Shown here piece by piece: positions 1 to 10,879 of a DNA stretch of 64,000 nt (positions are counted from its first letter, which is position 1; every line of letters begins with the position of its first letter). The position numbers and the translations under genes are program-made. The notes below the pieces were generated by a model. It searched no databases. It was not told the origin of the DNA and worked only from the letters and a program-made list of their open reading frames with translations. The stretch is from contig JAFFSR010000264.1 in assembly GCA_017163975.1 (NCBI GenBank), positions 6,172,501 through 6,236,500 of the forward strand. Reading direction: 5' to 3'. This DNA comes from Anastatus disparis. Taxonomy: Eukaryota > Arthropoda > Insecta > Hymenoptera > Eupelmidae.

Positions 1-1200
1 AAGATATATTATCACTATATTCATTTTCTTATTATTATTTTAAAAAATAGTAAACTTTTAGATTATTTTTTAGACATTTGTTAAATATTTCAAAATTTAA
101 ATAACGTAAACTATTACAAAGTCAAAAGTTATTTTACGAATATATAGCTTTTTATACACTTAATATAAATCTAACGTATTTGATTTTCAAGATATATCTT
201 AAATGAGAATTAAAATAAGTACCAGAAAAATTTTAATATGTAATATTGGAATCCTAAATTCTTAATAACCAATGAATGAAGTTATTTAAAAATTAATATT
301 TTCAACAATATGAAATCCATAAAATATATAAAAAATAAAATAGTTCGAATCCATTCTTAACGATATGTATATCGTTCCTATTTTTAAAATAGAAATAAAA
401 ATAAAAATTCTAATTTATATTTTCTTAATTATAGTAATTATATTATTCTTTCAAACAAAAAATTTTTTATTTTATTTTGCAGAAGAACTGTTTATTCTAA
501 GCGTGATTCAATTTAAATTTTTAAATTAAATAAAAAAACTTTTAAAAATAGTACATTTTAGGCAAGTATTATACTATATTTTTGAAAAAAAAATTTTAAG
601 CTGTCAATCTAGAAATATTTTATATACTAAATTATATTATCGAAATTGTATTACTTATCGGTTTTTTTATAAATTATTTTAAAATATTCCGAAATATTTT
701 AAATCTCTTTTTAAATTTACAAAATTATTTGCCTTGTTATAAGCTAAAAAGTTCATAACATCTGTATTTTCAAAAAATATTTATTGCTAAATTTATTGCT
801 TAATAACTATTTTATGGTACAATTTTTAAAAAAAGAATTCAGAAGTAAATGGCATAGAATTGTTACAATGTTCTAATTTTAAATATACAATAACAAGTGA
901 ATATAGAGCGGTACTTCGCACTCTCGACATCTTCACACAAAAGAATTTTGTAAACGGAAGTTAGCGATGTTTATATTGATAATTTTATTTAAAAAATCCA
1001 ACTATAACTCAATAATTATAATTTAATTATTTATCAATGATTTTCATTATTAAATTTTAAATCGATGATTTTATTTAAGCATATTATATTAAATCAAATC
1101 TCGTTTTTCGCCAATCATATGATTCTATTCAATCCACCAATCACGTTCTTAGTATAAAATGTTTCACAACATCCGGCCATCGTTTTTTTAAAAGAGGATT
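1..1200. other. AT-rich non-coding DNA
   Basis: No reading frame or RNA gene is recognisable. Positions about 220-300 resemble the interior of the inverted-repeat element at 32315-32685 (both contain a stretch like CTTAATAACNAATGAATGAA), so this may be a worn copy of that family. Confidence 0.4.
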
Positions 1201-2900
1201 GAATATAACAAACTTACACATTAATTTTCAAACCTATATCTCTCTTAGTTTCAGAGATCTAGAAAAATAATGGAGTAGAACCTCTCCGTATAGTCTAAAT
1301 ATTAAAAAATATACATTAATAAATTGAAAACTTATTATTTATTGCTTTCAAAATAATATTTAAATACAAAATAGTTTAATGTAATAAAGTAAAAATAATG
1401 TAAATAAAAAAATAAGATTGAACTATTTTATATAAAAAAAAATATTCAACATAGGTATCTTACTTTAACATTATGAAGTAACACTTTTCAATTTTTTATA
1501 TTAAAAATCATATGACATTATGAATGATTTTTTTTTTAAGATTGAAACCATAACACATATTTTCAAGCATGAAATAGTTTAATCATATTGTATTAAACTA
1601 TTTTATATTTATATATTCTTAAAACAGTAATAAATAATAAGATTTTAATTTATTAATATGTATTTTTTAGTTTTTAGACTTTTTGCAAACTACTACTGTC
1701 AGTAATTTTTCCAGATCTTTGAAACTGAGAGGTTTGGAAATTGATAAGCAATTTTTTTCTGTTTAATAAACAAAAAAGAAAATAGTTTTAAACTCTAAGT
1801 CATTCATTTCTTTGTACTGGGAATTTACATAGGCTTGCAATCTATACATTTCATAAGTGTACATAAGTGTATGGAGACTGTAAAATAGAAATATATAAAA
1901 AAACAGTCTCAGAAACAGCTTTTTTTTTATTTATTATATATAACAAACTTGTATACCAATTTTCAAACCTATATCTCTCTTAGTTTCAGAGATCTAAAAA
2001 ATGATTGAGTCAAACCTCTCCGCATAGTCCAAATATTAAAAAATGTACATTAATAAATTGAAAACTTATTATTAATTGCTTTTTAAAGAATATATAAACA
2101 TAAAAATAGTTTAGTGCAATAAGATTGAACTATTTGATATAAAAAACATTCAACATAGGTATCTTATTTTAACATAATGAGGTATCACTTTTCAATTTTA
2201 TATTAAAAATCATATGACATTATGAATGATTTTTTTTTAAGATTGAAACCATAACACATGTTTTTAAGCATGAAATAGTTTAATCTTATTGCACTAAACT
2301 ATTTTATATTTATATATTTTTAAAACTGCAATAAATAATAAGATTTTAATTAATTAATATGTATTTTAGAGTATTTAAACTTTTTGCAAACTACTACAGT
2401 CAGTAATTTTTCCAGATCTTTGAAACTAAGAGGGATGGAGGTTTGGAAATAGATATGCAAGTTTTTTTTATGTTTAATAAGAAAAAAAAAACAGAAATAA
2501 TTTTAAACTTGAAGTCATTCATGAATTTACACACAAGCGTATAAGACTATAAAATAGACATATATAGCAAACAGTCTCAGAAACAGTTTTTTTTTTATTT
2601 ATTGAATATAACAAACTTGCATACCAATTTTCAAACCTATATCCCTCTTAGTTTCAGAGATCTAGAAAAATGATGGAGTCGAACCTCTCTGCATAGTCTA
2701 AATATTAAAAAATATGCATTTATAGATTGAAAACTTATTATTTATTGTTTTTTTAAGAATATTTAAATATAAAATAGTTTAATGCAATAAGATTGAACTA
2801 TTCTATGTCAAAAACATTCTACATAGTTATCTTACTTTAGCATTATGAGGTATCACTTTTCAATTTTTATGTTAAAATTATATGATATTATAATATAAAT
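1201..2900. repeat. Tandem array of inverted-repeat units (about 2.5 copies)
   Basis: The segment containing CTCTTAGTTTCAGAGATCT ends at 1260, 1995 and 2663, giving periods of about 735 and 668 bp. Each full unit is itself an inverted repeat: the reverse complement of that segment recurs at about 1712 and 2413 (CAGATCTTTGAAACTNAGAG). Units are joined by a conserved spacer containing CAGTCTCAGAAACAG at 1904 and 2572. The third unit is only the left half. The arrangement is that of a fold-back element amplified in tandem, or a satellite derived from one. No protein is encoded. Confidence 0.75.
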
Positions 2901-3062
2901 AAATTTATTTCATATTTCAGAATGATGTATTTGAGCTTCTTTTGAGTTATTTTTTATTTCTTAAAATATGTATTCGAGCTCATTTAGAGTTACTTTTTTA
3001 AATTGCTTAAAATACGTAGACTTGATTTTTTTTTTTAAACTTCTATTAATAAAATATATATA

Positions 3063-4889
3063 CCCATATGGAAATAATTTATGTGAAAAACTGTAAATAA
3101 TAGTAAATAATTGTAAATAACTGTTAAAAAATGTAGGAATTGAGACATAAATAATAGTTATTTACAGTTATTTACTATTATTTATTATTAATTACTATTA
3201 TTTACAGTTATTTACAGTTATTAACTGTTATTAACTGTTATTTACAGTTATTTACAATTATTTACAATTATTTACAGTTTTTTATAATTATTTACAATTA
3301 TTCATAATTATTTACAGTTATTCATAATTATTTACAGTTATTTCCCTACTGAAAAATATATATGAGATCTCATATGAGATCTCACATGGGATCTCATATG
3401 AGATCTCATATGAGATCTCACATGCGATCTCATATGAGATTTTGGCACGAGAACTCATATGAGATCTCATATGAGATCTCATATGAGATCTCATTTATAT
3501 TTCACATTTTCAACCCTACTAAAAAATATATATGAGATCTCATATGAGATCTCACATGCGATCTCAAATGAGATCTCACATGCGATCTCATATGCGATCT
3601 CATATCAGATCTCATATGAGATCCCTGTATGAGATCTCATATATATTTTCTATTTTCAACCCTACAAAGAAATATATATGAGATCTCATATGAGATCTCA
3701 CATGCGATCTCATATGAGTTCTCGCATGAGATCACACATTACAATCTCATATGAGATCTCGTATGAGTTCTCATATATACTTTATATTTTCAACCCCTAC
3801 TGAAATATCTATATGAGATCTCATATGAGATCGCATATGAGATCTCATATGAGATCTCATATAGATTTTTCAGTCGGGGTTGAAAATATAAAGTATATAT
3901 GAGATCTCATACGAGATCTCATATGAGATCTCATATGAGATTGTAATATGAGATCTCATGCGAGAACTCATATGAGATCGCATGTGAGATCTCATATGAG
4001 ATCTCATTTATATTTCTCAGTAGGGTTGAAAATAGAAAATATATATGAGATCTCATACGGGATCTCATATGAGATCTCATATGAGATTGCATATGAGATC
4101 TCATGTGGGATCTCATTTGAGATCGCTTGTGAGATCTCATATGAGATCTCATATATATTTTTTAGTGGGGTTGAAAATGTAAAATATAAATGAGATCTCA
4201 TATGAGATCTCACATGAGATCTCATATGAGTTCTCGTGCCAAAATCTCATATGCGATCGCATGTGAGATCTCATATGAGATCTCATATATATTTTTCAGT
4301 AGGGTTACATTTTCAAAAATTTTTGAATTAGTGGATAATTTAATGTTATTAATAATTATTTACAATTATTTATAGTTATTTACAGTTATTTACAGTTTTT
4401 TACAGTTATTTACAGTTATTTATAATTATTTACAACTATTTACAATTTTCCATAGTTTTTTACAATTATTTACAGTTATTCACATTTAAAAAAAATTTTC
4501 GCCTATATATAAAATTATTGAATAAATTCGTGATAATTTTCGAAAATGTAAATAACTGCAAATAATTGTAAAAAACTATAAATAATCGTAAATAACTGTA
4601 AATAATTGTGAAAAAAGTGAATAAATGTAAATAACTGTAAATAAATATAAATAACTGCAAATAAGTGTAAATAACAGTTAATAAGTGTAAATAACAGTTA
4701 ATAACTGTAAATAAGTGTAAATAACAGTAAATAATTGTAAATAATTGTAAATAACTGTTATTTATGTCTCAATTCCCACATTTTTTAACACTTTTCTACA
4801 GTTATTTACAGTTATTTACATTTATTTACATTTATTTACAGTTATTAGCAGTTATTTACAATTATATCCAAAAATTTTTTCCATATGGG
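3063..4889. mobile_element. Fold-back element A (GAGATCTC/CATATG palindrome array)
   Basis: The ends are inverted repeats CCCATATGGAAA at 3063 and TTTCCATATGGG ending at 4889 (one base off in the second A run), flanked by TA on both sides. Inside are two opposed arrays of TATTTACAGTTATTTAC-type repeats around a centre (about 3355-4310) of iterated GAGATCTC and CATATG palindromes, grouped in units of about 160 bp that begin with a CAGTAGGGTTGAAAAT-like spacer. A subterminal motif GAATTGAGACATAAATAA (3137) is mirrored at 4757. Short reading frames in the palindrome array (repeated MRSHMRSH) are products of low complexity. It is non-autonomous; the mobilising transposase is unknown. Confidence 0.85.
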
Positions 4890-5461
4890 TATATGCATTA
4901 ATAAATTTGATTTATGTTATACATCATTTATGTTTAAAATATTATTTTTTTTTTAATTTTCATACTTGATTCCACATAAATTTATACTTTAAAAATGTAA
5001 AATGAAAACTAATAAAAAAAATTTTTGTTTTAACTTAAGTAATTTATTAAAAACAATTTCTTTCAAACACAATAGAAAAATAAAAATCTTATTTTCTAAG
5101 GGGAATGATGAGAGCCGCAACCAACGCTCTCATCTGTGAGGTACAACCAACCACCCAAGTGGCTCTTTACCTCCCCAGGGTGAGGGATTTTTGTTTTATT
5201 ATTATTAAAAGTTTCAATTGTACATTAAATTCAGTGGTGATGTTCTATCATCCTGGTCTAAAAGCCACTTCTTCATAACGTGTGCGTTACGCGAGGCACA
5301 CATTGTATGCAAACTTGCATAGTGATGTGTGCAAGAAGTTAGATCCCCCGAAGGAAGTTTTTTGAGGGATGGGCAATCCCAAATCTTCGATGTTATGGAC
5401 TAGCCTGTTATAATTATTATAGAAATTAATGTTAAATTTAGATATTATGTTAAATGAATAA
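4890..5461. other. Non-coding DNA, unassigned
   Basis: AT-rich to 5095, then a GC-richer stretch at 5096-5395 with a short inverted pair around 5280-5330 (GTGTGCGTTACGCGAGGCACAC and neighbouring copies). This may be the tail of a SINE or retrotransposon abutting the Polinton. No end motif or duplication is visible. Confidence 0.3.
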
Positions 5462-5788
5462 TTACCAATCGGATAGGAATCTTCTAAGCCACTTGACTTT
5501 CTCCTGTCCTTTTACATAAATATCAGCGCCGTCAAGGATTGCCCTTAGAGTGTTGCCAAGTCCCTCATAGGGAATGGTTCCGGAACTCCAAAGTAGCCCA
5601 TAATAATTTAACTCAAGCCATCGATTTTCACACTTATTTTTATCTAATAAGTGTTTCCACGAATACGGTGGCTTGAAAAGAAACACCGATGGCACTGCGT
5701 CTTCCTCTAGGGGAACAATGGCAACCTCTTTGAAAACAAATTCATTCAAGGAAACCTTGAAACCTTGAACGTCTACAACGTATTTCAT
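5462..5788 (-). CDS. Polinton terminal-gene family protein, C-terminally truncated
   Basis: The product is 108 residues starting at an ATG (5788-5786). It is clearly paralogous to the plus-strand gene at 21300-21833 and the fragment at 21849: all share an opening VDxQGFK motif, a KE(L/V)A(I/V)-like strand, the (K/N)(P)PY/FxWxxL motif and WLEL. The paralogue at 21300 is 177 residues with a Cys/His cluster in its C-terminal third; that part is missing here, where the frame ends after WLRRFLSDW. I do not know the function. The acidic VDxQGFK opening would suit a nuclease-like fold, but that is weak inference. It faces outward at the left end of the Polinton, mirroring the right-end copies. Confidence 0.7.
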   Translation of the reverse strand: MKYVVDVQGFKVSLNEFVFKEVAIVPLEEDAVPSVFLFKPPYSWKHLLDKNKCENRWLELNYYGLLWSSGTIPYEGLGNTLRAILDGADIYVKGQEKVKWLRRFLSDW

Positions 5789-5831
5789 TTTTTTCTATGG
5801 TGCCTTGTTGAACCTTTGAAGATGAACCTCA

Positions 5832-5867
5832 AACTGAATTACAGCAGTGAGCTCACCTCCTTTTATA
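5832..5867 (-). promoter_or_regulatory. Core promoter of the left terminal gene
   Basis: On the minus strand TATAAAA (5867-5861) is followed about 30 bases later by TTCAGTT (5838-5832), the arthropod initiator consensus. The ATG at 5788 follows after a leader of about 45 bases. This supports the chosen start. Confidence 0.65.
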
Positions 5868-5972
5868 CACGAAAAATCAGTTCTCATTGTTGAGGGTAAA
5901 AGTGGGGGTGAAATCCCATAGCGTTTCCCCCTCCACGAGTTCCCCCACCATTTCACTCGATTTTTCGCCTAT

Positions 5973-6006
5973 ATAAAGAAGCCTTTTCGGGAGAGCAATT
6001 CAGTTC
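5973..6006 (+). promoter_or_regulatory. Core promoter upstream of PolB
   Basis: TATATAAAG at about 5973 is followed about 28 bases later by TTCAGTT at about 6000. It points toward PolB, whose ATG at 6576 now lies about 570 bases downstream because two hairpin elements (6072-6298 and 6373-6553) occupy the leader. A 21-codon open frame begins at 6050 and runs into the first hairpin; I cannot say whether it was ever translated. Confidence 0.55.
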
Positions 6007-6071
6007 ATCGCGAATCATCATCTTCGAAGAGTTCCTTCCTCAAGCATCATGGCTACACTGAAAAAATTGCG

Positions 6072-6298
6072 AGTGAGAAACTATACTAAATGTGAATACG
6101 CAGCGTTCTGCGCATAAAAGCGATCCTCGTGCCCGTGAGAGAGATCCTTGCTACGTTTTTAGGCTCGCTGCCTTCTCAAAATTCTCTCGTCTCTACTCGT
6201 CTCTAATTTTGGGAAAGCAGCGAGCCCAAAAGCGCAGTGAGGATAGCTTTAATTTAATATAGCACCGATGTATTCACGTTTAGTATAGCATCTCCTCG
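6072..6298. mobile_element. Small hairpin MITE in the PolB leader
   Basis: The outer arms GAGTGAGAAACTATACTAAA (about 6072) and a mirrored GTTTAGTATAGCATCTCCTC (ending about 6298) pair with few mismatches. An inner pair, GGCTCGCTGCCTTCTCAAAATT at about 6161 and its near-complement at about 6212, forms a second stem. The length of about 227 bp with no coding potential fits a fold-back MITE. The flanking duplication is unclear. Confidence 0.55.
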
Positions 6299-6372
6299 CT
6301 GTGGTAAGGGAGGGCGCCTACAGTTTTTTCAGTGTACTGCAGAGTACTTCAAGTATACAGCACGTTTGCTGT

Positions 6373-6553
6373 CCCTGTCAAAAAAAACTACGTGGAATCC
6401 CACGTGGGAATCTACGTGGGTACCCACGTGGGAACATAGATGAGTACCCACGTAAATACCCACGTAGATTTCCACGTGTGCCCCCACGTGGGCCCCACGT
6501 AGGTTCCCACGTGGGTACCCATGTGGGATTCCACGTAGTTTTTTTTGACAGGG
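6373..6553. mobile_element. Fold-back element C (CCACGTGG palindrome array)
   Basis: CCCTGTCAAAAAAAACTACG at 6373 is mirrored by CGTAGTTTTTTTTGACAGGG ending at 6553. GT flanks both sides (6371-6372 and 6554-6555), consistent with a 2-bp target duplication. The interior is a run of CCACGTGG/CACGTGGG-type palindromes with GGTACC-like spacers. At 181 bp it is the smallest member of the CCC...GGG fold-back class here, and it sits 22 bp upstream of the PolB start codon. Confidence 0.85.
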
Positions 6554-6575
6554 GTTCGAATCGTATCAGCATACG

Positions 6576-9500
6576 ATGGCTGGTGAAGCTGATACCGACG
6601 ATATACGCAGATGGCTGGATCTTGGTAACACGGCACTCGAGACCGCTAATTTGTTAAGCTGCTCAGCGAATTTAGCTGTCGCGGGTAAGCAGAAACTGCA
6701 AGCTGCTGTAGCTTTAATTAAGAGCGTTATGCAGTTATTGAGCGCTCATCGTGGTGCAATTGTTGGTCATGGAGTTGATGCTGTGGCTGCTGCTTCTTCT
6801 TCTGATGTTGCTGCTTCTGATAACGATCCAAGAGTCAGTTGGGACGACGTTGACAGTGCGTTCGAGAACCGAATTAAAACCGGTGTAATTACTAATCATA
6901 AGCATCTGGACATTCAACGGTTTTTGAAAGATGCTAAACGTGAGTTTATTGCGCAAGTGAATCGGTCTCTTGAAGAACACCCTGCTTTGAAAGTTAATAC
7001 GACGTTAGCAGCTGAGTATGTGATTATTAAAGATGATGTTGAAACTTATGACATCAAGTATTTCAATACAAAAACTGTTCATATTTACTCTACAACTAAC
7101 CTTGATGAGTGGTATGTTTTGAATATTGAGCAACCTATCAAGACTGATATGGAGGAATTCGCTGAACGAGAATCAGGCTGGTCTCTACGGGCAATTATGA
7201 ATTTAGTTGTCAATATTAACAAATATAATCCCATGAGAGGAAGTAATTCTTTTATTGAACTACCTGAGTTTATAACAAAGAAAAAAGCTTGTGTAAACGT
7301 TGTGAATCAGGATGATCAGTGTTTCAAGTAGGCTGTTCTATCTGCCTTACATCCCGTAGAGCATAATTCTAATAGGGTTTCATCGTATGAGCGGTATAAA
7401 GATGAGTTAAAATTTAAAGGAATAGACTTTCCAGTGGACCCAAAAGATGTCGGAAAGTTTGAGAAGCAGAATGATATCTGAGTGAATGTTTATTTTTTGA
7501 AAAAGACAGGGAATAAGTTTGTTGTTTTACCGCGTCATGTCACAACGTGCAAGATGAATAAGCACGTGAATCTTCTTTTAGTCGAGAAGTTTTACATCGA
7601 TGAAGACGAAGAAGAAGAACAACAACAACTTAACGATTCTTTCGACACCATCGATTATAAGCATCACTACATGTGGATCAAAAATCTTTCTAGATTGGTG
7701 GGAAGACAATTGAGTGCAAGAAGTCACAAAACTCACATTTGTGATCGATGTTTGCATTATTTTTCAACAGCTGAAAAATTAGCAGCACACGTAACTGATT
7801 GTGTGAATTTAAATAAATGTAAGGTAACTCTTCCTGACAAAAGGGACAGTGTATTAGAATTTAAAAACTTTACTAATAATATTCCTGTGCCGTTTGTGGT
7901 TTATGCTGATTTTGAGTGCCTGCTTCGACCTTTGGAAAATGAAAAACGTGCCTACCAGTTACACGAAGCTTACAGTCTTGGATATTTCGTAAAGTGCAAC
8001 TATGATGACACTTTATCGGAATACAAAAGCTACAGGCAAACTGAACAACTAGATGAAACACCAGCAAAGTGGTTCGTGAATCTTCACGTATTGGTTGTAA
8101 AATTACAGGATATGTATAAAAACCCGCAGCCAATAAGAAATTTGACAATGATGGAAAAAATCAGATTCGACAGTGCCCGCTTATGTCATATTTGCCAGAA
8201 ACCTTTCACTCCTGGAGAAAAGAAAGTTAGAGATCACTGTCATCTCATTGGTGCATATCGAGGACCTGCGCACAACGAATGCAACATCAAATATCAAGAT
8301 TCACGCACGATACCAGTGATCTTTCATAACCTAAGTGGTTATGATGCACATATTTTTATAAAAGAGATCGCTACTTGTTTTCCAGGACGAGTATTGCTTC
8401 TTCCACAAACGAAGGAAAGATATATATCTTTTACAAATTTTGTTGAAGGAACTGATATTAATTTGCGCTTTATCGACTCGTTCCGGTTCATGGCTTCATC
8501 GTTGGACAAGTTATCGTCATACTTAGAGAATCATTACATCGTAGATCGGATCTTTGAGCAAACTGATGGATTTTCTGCCGATCAAATCATGCTCTTAAAG
8601 AGAAAAGGTGTCTTTCCGTATGACTACGTTAGCTCTTTGGAAAAGCTGGAAGAAATTGAACTTCCATCAAAGGAGAGTTTCTACAGCAGCTTGTACGGGG
8701 CCCACATCAGTGGTGAAGATTATGAACATGCAAAACAAGTTTGGCAGACATTCAATATTCAAACACTTGGCCAGTACTCTGATTTGTATCTCAAGACGGA
8801 TGTTTTGCTCCTAGCTGAAGTTTTTGAGAATTTCAGAAAAAATTGTCTCGAAGCATATAGTTTGGATCCTGCTCACCATTATACTACTCCTGGATTGACA
8901 TGGGATGCTATGTTAAAGTATACTCAAGTGAAATTAGAACTTCTGACTGATATAGACATGCTTATGTTTATCGAACGAGGTATACGAGGTGGGATCAGTC
9001 AGTGTTGCAATCGCTATGGTAAAGCGAATAATCCGTACATGGAAAAAGATTATAATCCCAACGAGGATGAAAAATATTTGATGTACTATGACGTTAACAA
9101 CTTGTACGGTTGGGCTATGACTGAACCTTTACCACATGGTGGCTTCAGATGGGTGGATAACCTGGATAGGTATGACTTCTTTGATATTCCTGATGACTAT
9201 CTATTCGGTTACATACTCGAAGTGGACTTGGAATATCCTCAATCTCTTCATGACAAACACAAGGATATGCCACTTTGTGCTGTGCACAGAGCACCTCCAA
9301 ATTCCAAGCAGACCAAATTAATGACAACTTTGCACGATAAGCAGCGTTACGTGCTTCATTATCGATCTCTGAAGCAGGCATTACTTCATGGATTACGTCT
9401 CAAGAAAGTCCATCAAGCTCTTCAATTTGATCAAAGTCGATGGCTCAAGAAATACATCGACTTGAACAGCGAGAAAAGAAAAAATGCCAAGAACGAATTC

Positions 9501-10475
9501 GAGAAGATGCTCTTCAAACTTTTCAACAACGCTGTTTACGGAAAAACCATGGAGAACGAGCGAAAACATGTGGACTTCAAGCTCGTCAGTAAATGGAAAG
9601 GACGCTATGGCGCAGAGGCGCTAATTGCCAGACCTAATGTCAGTAGTTGTGCAATCTTCGATGAAAATCTTGTGGCTACTCAACTACTGCGAACAGAGAT
9701 TTGCATTAACAAACCCATCTACATCGGGCTCTCTGTACTGGATTTGTCCAAAACTCTAGTATATCGCTTCCATTATGATTACATGCTCAACAACATAGCA
9801 AACGATAGAGCCAATTGTAAGCTATTGTACACCGATACTGATAGCTTGGTATACGAGATAACCAACATCGACATGTACAAGATCATGAAACGGGACATTC
9901 ATAAATTCGACACTTCAGACTATCCGCAGCCTAACCAGTTCAACATTCCTCCAGCCAACAAGAAAATTGTTGCCTTGATGAAGGACGAATGCAACGGAAA
10001 CATCATGTTGGAATTCGTTGGACTGACGAGTAAGATGTACAGCGTCAGAGTCGAAAATCACAAGACGATAAAGAAGGCCAAGGGGGTGAAGAGTTCCGTA
10101 GTCAAAGCGACCATCAGTTTCGACGACTACATCGATTGTTTAAAAACCAAAGAAATCAAGACTCGTCAACAGCGAAACATTAGATCTCGCAATCACCAGC
10201 TGTACACTGAGAAGGAAACGAAGATCGCTCTCAGTGCCTATGACGACAAACGATATCTACAGTCAAAAACTACGGACACTCTTCCTTGGGGCCATTACTT
10301 GGCAAAGCCGCCAAGTCCAGAGGTGGGGGAAGCAGCTACCGAGCCGCCGAGACCTGAGGTGGGGGTAGCCGCTACCGAGCCGCCGAGACTTATGGTGGGG
10401 ATAGCCGCAGCTGAGCCGCCGAGACTCGTGGTGGGAGAAGCTGCTGCTGAAGTGGGAAGATCCCTATATGAGTAG
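6576..10475 (+). pseudogene. POLB: Polinton protein-primed DNA polymerase B, two in-frame stops
   Basis: One continuous frame of about 1299 codons is broken only by TAG at 7329-7331 and TGA at 7479-7481. From the N terminus there is a family-specific region (1-300), a zinc-finger-like C/H pair near residue 390, exonuclease motif I DFE (D445/E447), a CxxC...HCH...C zinc-binding insert (about 537-570), exonuclease II NLSGYD, polymerase motif A DVNNLYGW (D839), motif B KxxxNxxYGK (about 979-990) and motif C YTDTDS (1085-1090). All catalytic residues are present. In Polintons this enzyme replicates the element by protein priming. The ATG at 6576 is chosen because family-like sequence starts there. 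The C terminus carries an unusual 12-residue repeat and the stop codon lies in a perfect hairpin. Length is normal for the family. Confidence 0.93.
10312..10458 (+). repeat. Four 36-bp repeats encoding the PolB C-terminal tail
   Basis: The PolB C terminus ends in four degenerate 12-residue units of the form PPRxxVGxAAxE, encoded by 36-bp direct repeats. They follow the last conserved PolB sequence (LPWGHY) and look like a recent low-complexity extension rather than part of the polymerase fold. Confidence 0.8.
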
Positions 10476-10513
10476 CTGCATGAGCAGCCATCATGCAGCT
10501 ACTCATATAGGGA
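10461..10513. repeat. Perfect 22-bp hairpin overlapping the PolB stop codon
   Basis: The sequence at 10461-10482 (starting TCCCTATATGAG) is the exact reverse complement of 10492-10513, with a 9-base loop AGCAGCCAT. The PolB stop TAG (10473-10475) lies in the left arm. A perfect stem in otherwise decaying DNA suggests either a recent hairpin insertion or a structured 3' end of the PolB transcript. Confidence 0.85.
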
Positions 10514-10879
10514 CATCATTCAGTTCGCCGCCTCCTCAAGAGACAATCACCAAGTGCTAAAAAGAATTCATCAGTCAACGAGCGAAGAAGTAGCAACAAG
10601 CAGTAGCAAAAGATCCAGATTTTGAATTGATCAGCGATTTTTTAAATTAAGGTTAGTATTAATTTGTTTTTTTTTCTTTGATGATAATTTAGTCTTCAAT
10701 AGAATTATGGAAAAAGTTTTAAAGTGATAATTAATAGTATAATTATCACTTATAATTATCACTTATGATAATTATAAGTTAATAGTATTTAAATATAATG
10801 TTAATAAAGTATCAATTGCGATGTGAGAATTTAATTATATGAAAATTTCAATAAACAAGTTATTAAATAAATTAATATA

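Noticed and set aside
3355..4310. CRISPR-like array
   Set aside because: The repeats are palindromic, spacers are themselves repeats, unit length varies, and the context is a eukaryotic fold-back element.
3931..4375. Open frames of the MRSHMRSH type
   Set aside because: They follow from iterated GAGATCTCATATG palindromes in fold-back A and occur on both strands.
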